NCBI RefSeq assembly: GCF_000696225.1
Contig: NZ_BAWN01000022.1
Span: 1-51,578 of the forward strand
Length of the DNA: 51,578 nt
Direction of reading: 5' to 3'
From: Serpentinimonas barnesii
GTDB taxonomy: Bacteria > Pseudomonadota > Gammaproteobacteria > Burkholderiales > Burkholderiaceae_C
In this document: piece by piece, positions 1 to 8,981 of the stretch
Layout of the letters: each line of letters begins with the position of its first letter
Position numbering within the stretch: the stretch's first letter is position 1
Position numbers and translations under genes: made by a program
The notes under the pieces: generated by a model
Seen by the model: only the letters and a program-made list of their open reading frames with translations
Database searches by the model: none
What the model was told of the DNA's origin: nothing

Positions 1-2
1 CC

Positions 3-31
3 CCGCCCGCCCCGCCCGCCCCGCCCGCCCC
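3..31 (+). repeat. 9-base tandem repeat coding a Pro-Pro-Ala linker
   Basis: Three copies of CCCCGCCCG lie at the window edge and may continue to the left. In the mltA frame they encode repeated Pro-Pro-Ala, a typical flexible spacer between a lipid anchor and a periplasmic catalytic domain. Copy number may vary between strains. Confidence 0.7.
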
Positions 32-1145
32 CACCGGCGCAGCCGCGCGCCCGGCCGCCGGCTTCGACGAGCTCTGGCCCGAACCCGTGCTCGGCCCCGA
101 GTCGGCGGTCTGGCAATGGGCCGAGGCGCAGCCGCTGCCGCCCCCGATCGCCCGCCCCAACAGCCTGTGGCAGCCGGTGCGCTGGAGCGAGCTGCCCGGC
201 TGGGGCCGCGACGCCTTGCCCCAGGCCTGGAACGCCTGGCTGCGCAGTTGCGAGCGCCCGGCTCCGGCCATTGGGGCGCTGTGCCAGGAGGTGCGCCGCC
301 TGAGCATCGCCAGCGCCAGCGCGCAGCACGAGTGGATGATGCGGCACCTGCAACCCTACCGCGTGCAGGCGCTCGACGGCAACCCGCGCGGCCTGCTCAC
401 CGGCTACTACGAACCGCTGCTGGCCGCCAGCCGGGTGCGCCAGGGCGCGCACCAGACGCCGCTGCACGCGCTGCCCCCTGGCCTGAGCCGGGAGCGGCCC
501 TGGTTTACGCGCCAGCAGATCGACACCGACCCGCAAGCGCAGGCGCTGCTGCAAGGGCGCGAGATCGTCTGGCTGGCCGACCCGCTCGACGCGCTGCTGC
601 TGCAAATCCAGGGCTCGGGCCGGATGCTGGTGCAAGAACCCGACGGCCGCCAGCAACTGGTGCGGCTGGCCTTTGCCGGCCACAACGGCCACCCCTACCG
701 CAGCGTCGGGCGCTGGCTGCTGGACCGCGGCGCCATCCGCGCCGGCACCTGGGAGGCCATCCGCGCCTGGGCCGCCGCCCACCCGCAGCAGCTCAACGAG
801 ATGCTCTGGAGCAACCCGCGCACGGTGTTTTTCCGCGAAGAAGCCCTGAACGAACTCGATGCCCAGTTTGGCCCGCGCGGTGCCCAGGGCGTGGCGCTCA
901 CGCCGGCGCGCTCGATCGCCGTCGATCCGCGCAGCATCCCCTACGGCACCCCGGTCTGGCTGCACTCCAGCGGCCCCTTCATCGAGCTGCGCCGGCTGGT
1001 GCTGGCGCAAGACACGGGAGCGGCCATCGTCGGGGCGGCGCGCGCCGATTTCTTCACCGGTTGGGGCGAGCAGGCGTTTTTCCAGGCGGCGGGCATCAAG
1101 CAGACCGTGCACCTGTGGGCGCTGTGGCCCCGGCCCGCCCCATGA
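3..1145 (+). CDS. mltA: Membrane-bound lytic murein transglycosylase A (5' end outside window)
   Basis: The reading frame is open to the left edge, so the start and any lipoprotein signal lie outside the window. MltA cleaves the MurNAc-GlcNAc bond of peptidoglycan, forming 1,6-anhydro ends, and is normally a periplasmic outer-membrane lipoprotein. The visible part begins with a Pro/Ala-rich linker coded by a 9-base repeat. It is followed by the MltA beta-barrel domain (LLTGYYEP, LLQIQGSGRM, GHNGHPYRSVGR) and a C-terminal 3D domain. The segment LAQDTGAAIVGAARADFF contains the Asp expected to be catalytic (Asp308 in E. coli MltA). The stop codon overlaps the next start by 4 bases (ATGA), which suggests translational coupling to the phosphofructokinase gene. 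Confidence 0.93.
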   Translation, partial: PPAPPAPPAPTGAAARPAAGFDELWPEPVLGPESAVWQWAEAQPLPPPIARPNSLWQPVRWSELPGWGRDALPQAWNAWLRSCERPAPAIGALCQEVRRLSIASASAQHEWMMRHLQPYRVQALDGNPRGLLTGYYEPLLAASRVRQGAHQTPLHALPPGLSRERPWFTRQQIDTDPQAQALLQGREIVWLADPLDALLLQIQGSGRMLVQEPDGRQQLVRLAFAGHNGHPYRSVGRWLLDRGAIRAGTWEAIRAWAAAHPQQLNEMLWSNPRTVFFREEALNELDAQFGPRGAQGVALTPARSIAVDPRSIPYGTPVWLHSSGPFIELRRLVLAQDTGAAIVGAARADFFTGWGEQAFFQAAGIKQTVHLWALWPRPAP

Positions 1146-2266
1146 ACACCCCCCGCTGCCCCCGGCGCGTGGGCATCCTCACTGGCGGCGGCGACTGCCC
1201 AGGCCTGAACGCCGTCATCCGCGCCGTTACCCAGTCGCTGCTGCGCCAGTGCGGCGCCGAAGTGATCGGCATCGAAGACGGCTTTGCCGGCCTGCTGTGC
1301 GAGCCGCCGCGCGCGCGCCGCCTCGACTGGGACAGCGTGAGCGGCATCCTGCTGCTGGGCGGCACCATCCTGGGCTCCAGCAACCGCGCCAATCCGCTGG
1401 CCTCGCAAGCCGCTACGGCGCTGGCGCTGGCCAATGTGCGCCGCCTCGGGCTCGATGCGCTGGTGGTGATCGGCGGCGACGGCAGCATGACCATCGCGCA
1501 CGCGCTGGCGCAGCAGGGGCTGGCCATCGTCGGGGTGCCCAAAACCATCGACAACGACCTTTACGGCTGCGAGCGCAGCTTTGGCTTTGACACCGCCGTG
1601 GCCACCGTGACCGAGGCGCTGGAGCGCATCCAGACCACGGCGCACAGCCACCGGCGCGTCATGATCGTGGAAACCATGGGCCGTTGGGCCGGCTGGATCG
1701 CGCTCGAAGCCGGGCTGGCTGGCGCCGCCGACGCGATTTTGCTGCCCGAACTCGATTACGACCTACCCACCCTGGCGCGCCACTGCCAAGCGCGCCTGCT
1801 GCGCGAGCGCTACAGCGTGATCTGCATTGGCGAAGGGGCGAAAGCGCGCGGCGGCAGCGCCACACTGCAAGCCGCCACTTGGCCCGTGGCCGAACCCGCG
1901 GCCGCACCCAGCGCACCGCTGCGCCTGGGCGGCGTGGCGCACTTGCTGTGCCAGCAATTGCAGCCGCTGATGCAGGCCGAGGTGCGCGCCACCGTGCTCG
2001 GCCACGTGCAGCGCGGCGGCAGCCCCACCCCCTTCGACCGCGTGCTCGCCACCTTGTACGGCAACCAGGCCGCGCAACTGCTGTTGCAAGGCCACTTTGG
2101 CCGCATGGTCACGCTCAGCGGCGGGCAACTGGGGCACATCGCGCTGGCCGAGGTGGCGCAGCAGCAGCGCACCGTGCCGCCCGGGCACCCGCTGCTGCAG
2201 GCGGCGCAACAGATCGGGGTCTGTTTGGGGCAGGCAGAACCAGGGCAAACCCTTTTTTACGCATGA
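1142..2266 (+). CDS. pfkA: 6-phosphofructokinase, probably ATP-dependent
   Basis: The 374-residue protein phosphorylates fructose 6-phosphate to fructose 1,6-bisphosphate. The N-terminus VGILTGGGDCPGLNAVIR is the family phosphate-binding start. GGDGS (near residue 116) and PKTIDNDL follow, with the catalytic TIDND motif, then the substrate-binding region VMIVETMGRWAGW. The Gly after GGD is the residue of ATP-using enzymes, because pyrophosphate-using ones have Asp there (GGDD). The Lys in PKTIDND is shared with pyrophosphate enzymes and with group III ATP enzymes of actinobacteria, so I infer an ATP-dependent group III type. The ATG overlaps the mltA stop by 4 bases. An internal segment at about residues 245-262 (AEPAAAPSAPLRL) is Ala/Pro-rich and looks like a lineage-specific insertion. 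Confidence 0.9.
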   Translation: MNTPRCPRRVGILTGGGDCPGLNAVIRAVTQSLLRQCGAEVIGIEDGFAGLLCEPPRARRLDWDSVSGILLLGGTILGSSNRANPLASQAATALALANVRRLGLDALVVIGGDGSMTIAHALAQQGLAIVGVPKTIDNDLYGCERSFGFDTAVATVTEALERIQTTAHSHRRVMIVETMGRWAGWIALEAGLAGAADAILLPELDYDLPTLARHCQARLLRERYSVICIGEGAKARGGSATLQAATWPVAEPAAAPSAPLRLGGVAHLLCQQLQPLMQAEVRATVLGHVQRGGSPTPFDRVLATLYGNQAAQLLLQGHFGRMVTLSGGQLGHIALAEVAQQQRTVPPGHPLLQAAQQIGVCLGQAEPGQTLFYA

Positions 2267-2348
2267 TGAGTTGTCGCTCAGCTTACAAATTATTTCAAAA
2301 CGATGAAAATTTTGGCTACCCCAGCCCATAATTGCTCATCCAAATTTT

Positions 2349-2356
2349 GAGGAGGT
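2349..2356 (+). promoter_or_regulatory. Strong ribosome binding site of the importer binding protein
   Basis: GAGGAGGT ends 4 bases before the ATG at 2361 and is an extended match to the anti-Shine-Dalgarno sequence. It lies in an AT-rich 94-base gap (2267-2360) that stands out in this GC-rich window and is the likely promoter region of the importer operon. No single -35/-10 pair is convincing. Confidence 0.75.
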
Positions 2357-2360
2357 TCTC

Positions 2361-3941
2361 ATGTTCAAACTCAAGCTGCTCACCCTGTCCGTCGCCTTGG
2401 CCTTGGGCTTGGCCAGTGCCGCCCACAGCACCACCTTCCGCTGGTCCAGCGCCAGCGACATCCCCACTTGGGACATCCACGCCCAAAACAACGCCCTCGG
2501 CAACGGCGTGCACGCATCGGTCTACGAGTCGCTGGTTTACTACAACAGCCGCACCTTCCGCATCGAGCCCAAGCTGGCCACCGCTTGGACACAGGTCAGC
2601 CCGAACCAGTTGCGCCTCACCCTGCGCCAAGGGGTGCAGTTCCACGACGGCACGCCCTTCACCGCCGAAGACGCCGTGTTTTCGCTGCAGCGCGCCATGG
2701 CGCCCACTTCCAACTTCTCTATCTTCACCCAAGGCATCGAGCGCGTGGTGCGCGTCGATGCCCGCACCATCGACATCTTCACCCGTGGCCCCAACCCGGT
2801 GCTGCTCAACCAGCTCACCGAGCTGCGCATCATGAGCCGCGCCTGGGCCGAGCGCAACCGCTCGCTGGAGCCGATGAACATCCGCACCCGCGAAGAAAAC
2901 TTCGCGCACCGCAACGCCATGGGCACCGGGCCGTTCCGGCTGCGCTCGTGGCAGCCCGATCAGCGCATGGTGCTCGAGCGCAACCCCAACCACTGGGGCG
3001 GCGTGACGTCGAACGTGACCGAAATCATCTACACCCCGATCAGCTCCGACGCCACCCGCATGGCCGCCTTGCTCTCGGGTGAAGTCGATTTTGTGCTCGA
3101 CCCGACCCCGCAAGACCTGCCCCGGGTGCGCGCCAACACCGCCCTGCGCGTGCTCGACGGCGTGGAAAACCGCACCATCTTCCTCGGCATGGACCAGCAC
3201 CGCGACGAACTCGTGGGCTCCAACGTGCGCGGCGCCAACCCGCTCAAAGACGTGCGCGTGCGCCGCGCCCTTTACCAAGCGATCGACATCAACGCCATTC
3301 ACCGCGTCACCATGCGCGGCCTGAGCCAGAACACCGGCGCCTTGGTGGCCCCGATGGTGAGCGGCTGGAGCGAAGCGGTGCATCAGCGCCTGCCCTTCGA
3401 CCAAGCCGCCGCGCGGCGCCTGCTGGCTGAAGCGGGCTACCCGAACGGCTTCGAAGTCGATTTCGCCTGCCCCAACAACCGCTACATCAACGACGAGCAG
3501 ATCTGCCAAGCCATCACCGCCATGTGGGCGCGCATCGGCGTGCAGGCGCGCCTGCGCACCCTGCCCCTGACCACCTACTTCCCCATGATCCAGCGCTTTG
3601 AAGCCAGCATCTACATGCTCGGCTGGGGCGTGCCCACCTTCGATGCGCTCTACAGCTTGCAGTCGCTGGCGCGCACCGTCGGCCCTGGCGGCGACGGCAA
3701 TTTCAACGCCGGGCGCTTTAGCAGCCCACGGCTCGACGCCCTGATCGACCGCATCAAAACCGAGACCGACCCGCACATCCGGCCGCGCCTGCTCACCCAA
3801 GCGCTGCAACTGCACAACGAGTACGTGGCCCACATTCCGCTGCACAACCAGGTCATCCCGTGGGCCATGCGCGCCAACGTGCAAATCGTGCACCGGCCCG
3901 ACAACCGCATCGACTGGCGCATCCTGACCGTCGGCAACTAA
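2361..3941 (+). CDS. Peptide-type ABC importer, periplasmic binding protein (family 5)
   Basis: The 526-residue protein starts with a Sec signal peptide (about residues 1-23, ending LASAAHS). The mature part is a full-length SBP_bac_5 protein of the DppA/OppA type. Diagnostic stretches are the N-terminal LATAWTQ, LRQGVQFHDGTPFTAEDAVFS, MGTGPFRL and the C-terminal HNEYVAHIPLHNQ. It should capture the substrate in the periplasm and deliver it to the permeases coded directly downstream. The family covers di- and oligopeptides, glutathione, nickel and some sugars, so the substrate cannot be named from sequence alone. It is first in a five-gene operon with a very strong ribosome site, as expected for a protein needed in excess. 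Confidence 0.93.
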   Translation: MFKLKLLTLSVALALGLASAAHSTTFRWSSASDIPTWDIHAQNNALGNGVHASVYESLVYYNSRTFRIEPKLATAWTQVSPNQLRLTLRQGVQFHDGTPFTAEDAVFSLQRAMAPTSNFSIFTQGIERVVRVDARTIDIFTRGPNPVLLNQLTELRIMSRAWAERNRSLEPMNIRTREENFAHRNAMGTGPFRLRSWQPDQRMVLERNPNHWGGVTSNVTEIIYTPISSDATRMAALLSGEVDFVLDPTPQDLPRVRANTALRVLDGVENRTIFLGMDQHRDELVGSNVRGANPLKDVRVRRALYQAIDINAIHRVTMRGLSQNTGALVAPMVSGWSEAVHQRLPFDQAAARRLLAEAGYPNGFEVDFACPNNRYINDEQICQAITAMWARIGVQARLRTLPLTTYFPMIQRFEASIYMLGWGVPTFDALYSLQSLARTVGPGGDGNFNAGRFSSPRLDALIDRIKTETDPHIRPRLLTQALQLHNEYVAHIPLHNQVIPWAMRANVQIVHRPDNRIDWRILTVGN

Positions 3942-3977
3942 AGCGCGGCCGGGCTGCCCCAGCCCGGCTGGAGCGCT
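3942..3977 (+). other. Strong intercistronic hairpin after the binding-protein gene
   Basis: Immediately after the stop codon, GCCGGGCTG (3948-3956), loop CCC and CAGCCCGGC (3960-3968) form a perfect 9-base-pair stem. An outer arm, AGCGC/GCGCT, extends it. No T-run follows, so it is unlikely to be a full terminator. Such hairpins typically protect the upstream mRNA end and lower expression of downstream permease genes. The rest of the gap to 4068 shows nothing else. Confidence 0.7.
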
Positions 3978-4068
3978 CGAACCGGGCCGCGCCTGCACCC
4001 AGCCGCGGCCCCATCCTGCTTTTCGGCCACTTGGCGCCGCGCGCGCTTGGCCCTCGGAGAACCCGCAC

Positions 4069-5049
4069 ATGCTAGCCTTCATCTTGCGCCGCTTGCTTCA
4101 GGCGGCGTTGGTCATGGTGACCGTGGCCCTGATCGCCTTCATGCTGTTCCAGTTTGTCGGTGACCCAGTGAGCCAGATTCTGGGCCAGGACGCCACCACC
4201 GAACAAGTTGCCGAAGTGCGCGCCGCGCTTGGGCTGGACCAACCCGTGTGGGTGCAGTTCGGGCACTTCCTCTACAACGCGGTGCAAGGCGAATTTGGCA
4301 TGAGCCTGCGCCAGGGCACCCCGGTGGCCACGCTGATCGCCGAGCGCTTTCCGGCCACACTGGAGCTGGCCCTGGTGGCCGCCCTGCTGGCCTTGCTGAT
4401 CGGCATTCCGCTGGGCGTCTACACCGCCTTGCGCCGGGGTTCGGCGCTGGCGCAAATGTTCATGACGCTGTCGCTGCTGGGCGTCTCGCTGCCCACCTTT
4501 TTGATCGGCATCGTGCTGATCCTGATCTTTTCGGTGCAACTGGGCTGGTTTCCCAGCTTTGGCCGGGGCGAAGTGGTGCAGATCGGCGGCTGGAGCACCG
4601 GACTGCTGACGGCCCAGGGCTGGCACCACCTGGTGCTGCCGGCCATCACGCTGGCGATTTTTCAGCTCACGCTGATCATGCGCCTGGTGCGCGCCGAAAT
4701 GCTCGAGGTGCTGCGCACCGACTACATCAAGTTTGCCCGGGCCAGGGGCTTGAGCGACCGCGCGGTGCACTTTGGCCACGCGCTCAAAAACACGCTGGTG
4801 CCGGTCATGACCATCACCGGCTTGCAGCTCGGCGGCCTGATCGCCTTCGCCATCATCACCGAAACCGTGTTCCAGTGGCCCGGCATGGGCCTGCTGTTCA
4901 TCCAGGCCGTCACCTTTGCCGACATCCCGGTCATGGCCGCCTACCTGTGCCTGATTGCGCTCATCTTCGTCGTCATCAACCTGGTCGTCGATCTGCTGTA
5001 TTTCGTCGTCGATCCGCGCCTGCGGCTGGATCAATCCAGCGGCCACTGA
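4069..5049 (+). CDS. Peptide-type ABC importer permease (DppB-like)
   Basis: This 326-residue integral inner-membrane protein has the BPD_transp_1 fold. The first membrane segment is at about residues 9-30. A periplasmic stretch includes LGLDQPVWVQFGHFL, and five further membrane segments follow between about 100 and 315. The cytoplasmic EAA loop is seen as TDYIKFARARGLSDRAV, where an ATPase subunit docks. It pairs with the next gene to form the channel. Length and motifs match DppB/OppB proteins closely. The ATG at 4069 fits the conserved N-terminus (LAFILRRLLQ). Confidence 0.94.
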   Translation: MLAFILRRLLQAALVMVTVALIAFMLFQFVGDPVSQILGQDATTEQVAEVRAALGLDQPVWVQFGHFLYNAVQGEFGMSLRQGTPVATLIAERFPATLELALVAALLALLIGIPLGVYTALRRGSALAQMFMTLSLLGVSLPTFLIGIVLILIFSVQLGWFPSFGRGEVVQIGGWSTGLLTAQGWHHLVLPAITLAIFQLTLIMRLVRAEMLEVLRTDYIKFARARGLSDRAVHFGHALKNTLVPVMTITGLQLGGLIAFAIITETVFQWPGMGLLFIQAVTFADIPVMAAYLCLIALIFVVINLVVDLLYFVVDPRLRLDQSSGH

Positions 5050-5068
5050 ACCCGATTGCAGCCCCCCC

Positions 5069-5980
5069 ATGAAATCCACCCTTTTCAAGTGGCTCGACAG
5101 CGACGTCGGGCACAGCTTTCGCACCTCACCGGCGGCGCTGGTGGCCGCCGCCATTGCGCTGGTGTGCGGCCTGGCGGCGCTGTTTGCGCCCTGGGTTGCG
5201 CCGCACAACCCCTTCGATCTGGCCACGCTGGACTTGAGCAACGCGCGCCTGCCGCCGGCCTGGTACCCCGACGGGCAGTGGACTTTCCTGCTCGGCACCG
5301 ACGACCAGGGGCGCGACATCCTCTCGGCGCTGATCTACGGCGCCCGCATCTCGCTCTTTGTGGGGCTGGTTTCGGTGCTGCTGTCGGTGCTGCTGGGCGT
5401 CACGCTCGGCCTGCTGGCGGGCTACCTGGGCGGCTGGGTCGATGCCCTGCTGATGCGGCTGTGCGACGTGATGCTCTCGTTTCCCGCCATTTTGATCGCG
5501 CTCTTGATCGCCGGCATCGGCCACGCGCTCTTCCCCAACGCGCCCGAGGCGCTGGCCTTTGGGGTGCTGATCGCCGCCATCACCCTCACCGGCTGGGTGC
5601 AGTACGCGCGCACCGTGCGCGGCTCCACCATGGTCGAGCGGCAGAAGGAATACGTGCAGGCCGCGCGCGTGATCGGCGTCTCGTCGCTGGCCATCATGCG
5701 CCGCCATGTGCTGCCCAACGTGCTCGGGCCGGTGCTGGTGCTGGCCACCATCCAGGTGGCTACCGCCATCATCACCGAGGCCACCTTGTCGTTCCTGGGC
5801 GTGGGTGCGCCGCCCACTTCGCCCTCGCTGGGCACCCTGATCCGCATCGGCAACGACTACCTGTTTTCGGGCGAGTGGTGGATCACCATCTTCCCCGGCC
5901 TGCTGCTGGTGCTGATCGCCCTGAGCGTGAACCTGCTGGGCGACTGGTTGCGCGACGCGCTCAACCCGCGCCTGCGCTGA
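5069..5980 (+). CDS. Peptide-type ABC importer permease (DppC-like)
   Basis: The 303-residue protein is the second channel subunit. I chose the ATG at 5069 because the downstream sequence then aligns with DppC-type N-termini. The frame stays open further upstream, but only through codons lying inside the previous gene. The N-terminal membrane segment (about residues 22-46) is followed by the family signature LLGTDDQGRDILSALIYGAR. The EAA loop is QKEYVQAARVIGVSSLAIM, and the C-terminus ends NLLGDWLRDALNPRLR, as is usual in this family. Only 19 bases separate it from the preceding gene. Confidence 0.94.
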   Translation: MKSTLFKWLDSDVGHSFRTSPAALVAAAIALVCGLAALFAPWVAPHNPFDLATLDLSNARLPPAWYPDGQWTFLLGTDDQGRDILSALIYGARISLFVGLVSVLLSVLLGVTLGLLAGYLGGWVDALLMRLCDVMLSFPAILIALLIAGIGHALFPNAPEALAFGVLIAAITLTGWVQYARTVRGSTMVERQKEYVQAARVIGVSSLAIMRRHVLPNVLGPVLVLATIQVATAIITEATLSFLGVGAPPTSPSLGTLIRIGNDYLFSGEWWITIFPGLLLVLIALSVNLLGDWLRDALNPRLR

Positions 5981-5993
5981 ATCGAGGTCTGCC

Positions 5994-6998
5994 ATGAGCC
6001 TGTTACAAGTCCAAAATCTGGTGGTCGAGTTTCCCGGCCGCCACGGCACCCTGCGCGCCCTCGACCAGCTCTCGTTCGAGATCGCACCCGGCGAAATCCT
6101 GGGTGTGGTGGGCGAATCGGGGGCCGGCAAATCGCTCACTGGGGCCGCCATCATCGGCTTGCTGGAGCCGCCCGGGCGCATCGCCAGCGGCCAGATTCTG
6201 CTCGAAGGCGAGCGCATCGACAACCTGCCACCGGCGCAAATGCGGCGCATACGCGGGCGCCGCATCGGCGCCATTTTTCAAGACCCGCTGACCTCGCTCA
6301 ACCCGCTCTACTCGATCGGGCGCCAGTTGATCGAAACCATCACCACGCACCTGCCGCTGTCGCACGCGCAGGCGCGCCGGCGCGCCATCGAGCTGCTGCA
6401 AGAAACCGGCATTCCGGCGGCGCAAGAGCGCATCGACCACTACCCGCACCAGTTCTCGGGCGGTATGCGCCAGCGCGTGGTGATCGCGCTGGCGCTGGCG
6501 GCCGAGCCCAAGCTGATCGTGGCCGACGAGCCCACCACCGCGCTCGACGTCTCGATCCAGGCGCAGATCATCAACCTGCTCAAGTCGGTCTGCAAAAAGC
6601 ACGGGGCCGCCGTGATGCTGATCACGCACGACATGGGCGTGATCGCCGAAACCTGCGACCGCGTGGCCGTGATGTACGCCGGGCGCATCGCCGAAATCGG
6701 GCCGGTGCGCGAGGTCATCCACGCCGCCGCGCACCCCTACACCCAGGGCCTGATGAGCTGCATCCCCGACATCGAGATCGAGCGCGCGCGCCTGCACCAG
6801 ATCGACGGTGCCATGCCGCGCCTAAACGCCATCCCACCCGGTTGCGCCTTCAACCCGCGCTGCCGCCAGGTTTTTGCGCGCTGCCACCAAGAGCGCCCCG
6901 AACTCATGCCCGCTGCCACTACCCAAGCCGCCTGCTGGCTCCTGCCCAGTTCCACCAGCGCCCCTCTCGCCGCCGCCCTGCCGGAGGCACAGTCATGA
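5994..6998 (+). CDS. Peptide-type ABC importer ATPase (DppD-like)
   Basis: This 334-residue cytoplasmic ATPase powers the importer. The motifs are Walker A GESGAGKS (about residues 39-46), Q-loop FQDPLTSLNP, signature FSGGMRQRV, Walker B LIVADEPTTALD and the switch His in LITHDMG. The C-terminal oligo/dipeptide transporter extension carries CAFNPRCRQVFARC, a Cys pattern that binds an Fe-S cluster in some DppD proteins. The gene starts 13 bases after the DppC-like gene, and its stop overlaps the next start (ATGA at 6995). Confidence 0.95.
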   Translation: MSLLQVQNLVVEFPGRHGTLRALDQLSFEIAPGEILGVVGESGAGKSLTGAAIIGLLEPPGRIASGQILLEGERIDNLPPAQMRRIRGRRIGAIFQDPLTSLNPLYSIGRQLIETITTHLPLSHAQARRRAIELLQETGIPAAQERIDHYPHQFSGGMRQRVVIALALAAEPKLIVADEPTTALDVSIQAQIINLLKSVCKKHGAAVMLITHDMGVIAETCDRVAVMYAGRIAEIGPVREVIHAAAHPYTQGLMSCIPDIEIERARLHQIDGAMPRLNAIPPGCAFNPRCRQVFARCHQERPELMPAATTQAACWLLPSSTSAPLAAALPEAQS

Positions 6999-8047
6999 GC
7001 GCCCTCGCTGCCAGTGCCCCGGCTTCTGCTGCCTTGGGCCCCACACCCGCTGCCACGCCGCCGCTGGTGCGCGCCGTCGATCTGGCGCGCACCTTCGACG
7101 TGTCCGCCCCTTGGCTGAACCGCGTGCTGGAGCGCAAACCGAGGCAGTTGCTGCACGCCGTCGATGGCGTGAGCTTCGAGATCGAGCGCGGCCAGACGCT
7201 GGCGCTGGTGGGCGAATCGGGTTGCGGCAAAAGCACCGTGGCGCGCCTGCTGGTGGGGCTGTACCCGCCCTCGCGCGGGCGCTTCGAGTTCGCCGGCCAA
7301 GACGCGCACGCCGCCTACCGCAGCCGCAGCGGCCGGGGCATCCGGCGCCACATCCAGATGATCTTCCAAGACCCCTACGCCAGCCTGAACCCGCGCTGGC
7401 GCGTGGCCGACATCGTGGCCGAGCCCTTGCGCGAACACGGCCTGCTCAGCGATGCGCAGGCGCTGCAGGCGCGCGTGGCCGAGTTGCTGCAGTCGGTGGG
7501 CCTGAGCCCGCTGGACCGGGTCAAGTTTCCGCACCAGTTCTCGGGCGGGCAGCGCCAGCGCATCTCAATTGCGCGCGCGCTGGCCACGCAGCCCGAGTTT
7601 CTGGTCTGCGACGAGCCCACCTCGGCGCTCGATGTGAGCGTGCAGGCGCAGGTGCTCAACATCATGAAAGACCTGCAACGCCAGCAGGGCCTGACCTACC
7701 TCTTCATCAGCCACAACCTGGCGGTGGTGCGCCATGTGAGCGACCACGTGGGCGTGATGTACCTCGGGCGGCTGGTGGAGCTGGCCCCCAAGCAGGCTTT
7801 GTTTGCCCAGCCGCGCCACCCCTACACGCGCATGCTGCTGGAGGCCATCCCCAAGCTGCACCACACCGGGCGCGCGCGCACCCCGGTGCAGGGCGAGGTG
7901 CCCAACCCGCTCAACCCGCCCAGCGGCTGCGCCTTTCACCCGCGCTGCCCGGCGGCCAACAGCCGCTGCAGCAGCGAACGCCCGGTGCTGCAAAGCCTAG
8001 ACGGCATCCGCGTGGCCTGCCATGCGGTGGAGGAAGGGCGGCTTTGA
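6995..8047 (+). CDS. Peptide-type ABC importer ATPase (DppF-like)
   Basis: The second ATPase subunit is 350 residues from the ATG at 6995. The frame is open upstream, but this start gives the ATGA overlap usual here. The N-terminal 24 residues are Ala/Pro-rich and not conserved. Motifs are Walker [10 protein letters not shown]-loop [10 protein letters not shown], signature FSGGQRQRI, Walker [12 protein letters not shown] and switch SHNLAVV. The C-terminal extension with [15 protein letters not shown] is typical of the family. It is last in the operon and converges with udg, with only 25 bases between them and no obvious terminator. Confidence 0.95.
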   Translation: MSALAASAPASAALGPTPAATPPLVRAVDLARTFDVSAPWLNRVLERKPRQLLHAVDGVSFEIERGQTLALVGESGCGKSTVARLLVGLYPPSRGRFEFAGQDAHAAYRSRSGRGIRRHIQMIFQDPYASLNPRWRVADIVAEPLREHGLLSDAQALQARVAELLQSVGLSPLDRVKFPHQFSGGQRQRISIARALATQPEFLVCDEPTSALDVSVQAQVLNIMKDLQRQQGLTYLFISHNLAVVRHVSDHVGVMYLGRLVELAPKQALFAQPRHPYTRMLLEAIPKLHHTGRARTPVQGEVPNPLNPPSGCAFHPRCPAANSRCSSERPVLQSLDGIRVACHAVEEGRL

Positions 8048-8072
8048 ATCCGGCTTGGCGGCGGGCAGCGGC

Positions 8073-8981
8073 TCAGGGGCTGGGGCTTTGCTCCAGCGCC
8101 TCGGCCGCTAGGCACAAGTCGGCCCAGGCGCGCGCCTTGTCGGCCGGGCTGCGCAGCAGATAGGCCGGGTGGTAGGTGACGACCAGCGGCAGCACCCGCC
8201 CCGCCAGCCTGGCCTGATAGACGCGCCCGCGCAGCTTGCCCAGCGGCAGCTCGCGCAGCGCCTCGGCGCTCAGGCAGCCGCCCTCGGCCAGCAGGGTCTG
8301 GGCCGCAAAACGCCCCAGCGCCAGCACGATTTTGGGCTGCAGCAGATCCACCTGGCGCAGCAGATAGGGCGTGCAGTGGGCGATTTCGTCCGCGGCCGGG
8401 TTGCGGTTCTGTGGCGGTCGGCATTTGATCACGTTGGCGATATAGACGCGCTGCTCGCGCTGCAGCTGCAGCGCCGCCAGCATGCGGTCGAGCAACTGCC
8501 CGGCGCGGCCCACAAAAGGCAAGCCCTGGCGGTCTTCTTCCTCGCCCGGCGCTTCGCCCACCAGCAGCCAGTCCGGCCGCCGGTCGCCCATGCCGGGCAC
8601 GGCGCACTGGCGCTGCGCGCCCAAGGGGCAGCGCTGGCAGTCGCGGATTTGCTGCTCCAGTGCGTCCCAGTCGGGGGCGGGGGCGGTTGCAGGGAACGCG
8701 GGCCTCGTGTGGGGGGCAAGGGCGGCGGTTGCCGGGGCGCTGGAGGTGGCGGCCACCGGGAGGGCTGGCGCCGCAGCAGCACGCGCTGCAGGCTCGGCGC
8801 GGCGTGCGGGCGCTGGCGCCGCTGCAGTGGGTCCGGGTGCGGCTTTGGCTGCGGTTTGCCACCACGGCCGCACGCCCATCTCGGCCAGCATGGCGCTCTG
8901 GCGCGGGCTCAGCCGGGGCCGCGCCGGGGCAACCAGGGTGGCGGCCAGTGCGGGGGCAGGGTCGGGTGCGGGGGCGCTCAT
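8073..8981 (-). CDS. Uracil-DNA glycosylase, family 4 type
   Basis: The 302-residue protein removes uracil from DNA in base excision repair. The first 130 or so residues are Ala/Pro-rich and low in complexity, and the catalytic domain follows. It carries the four Cys of the family 4 Fe-S cluster: CQRC, one Cys in VIKCRPPQNRNP and one in IAHCTPYLL. The uracil pocket motif is GEAPGEEEDRQGLPFVGRAG, and the C-terminal active-site motif is VTYHPAYLL. The ATG at 8981 overlaps the rimI stop by 4 bases, placing it third in a tsaB-rimI-udg operon. The long N-terminal extension is not part of the conserved fold, and a later start cannot be excluded. Confidence 0.92.
   Translation of the reverse strand: MSAPAPDPAPALAATLVAPARPRLSPRQSAMLAEMGVRPWWQTAAKAAPGPTAAAPAPARRAEPAARAAAAPALPVAATSSAPATAALAPHTRPAFPATAPAPDWDALEQQIRDCQRCPLGAQRQCAVPGMGDRRPDWLLVGEAPGEEEDRQGLPFVGRAGQLLDRMLAALQLQREQRVYIANVIKCRPPQNRNPAADEIAHCTPYLLRQVDLLQPKIVLALGRFAAQTLLAEGGCLSAEALRELPLGKLRGRVYQARLAGRVLPLVVTYHPAYLLRSPADKARAWADLCLAAEALEQSPSP

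Noticed and set aside
2240-2263. Intrinsic terminator at the end of the phosphofructokinase gene
   Set aside because: A T-run exists, but the preceding stem is only three base pairs and lies inside the coding sequence.
2316-4082. A 588-codon minus-strand frame opposite the binding-protein gene
   Set aside because: The plus-strand gene has a full family match, a signal peptide and a strong ribosome site. The opposite frame has no motif and His/Val/Gly-rich shadow composition.
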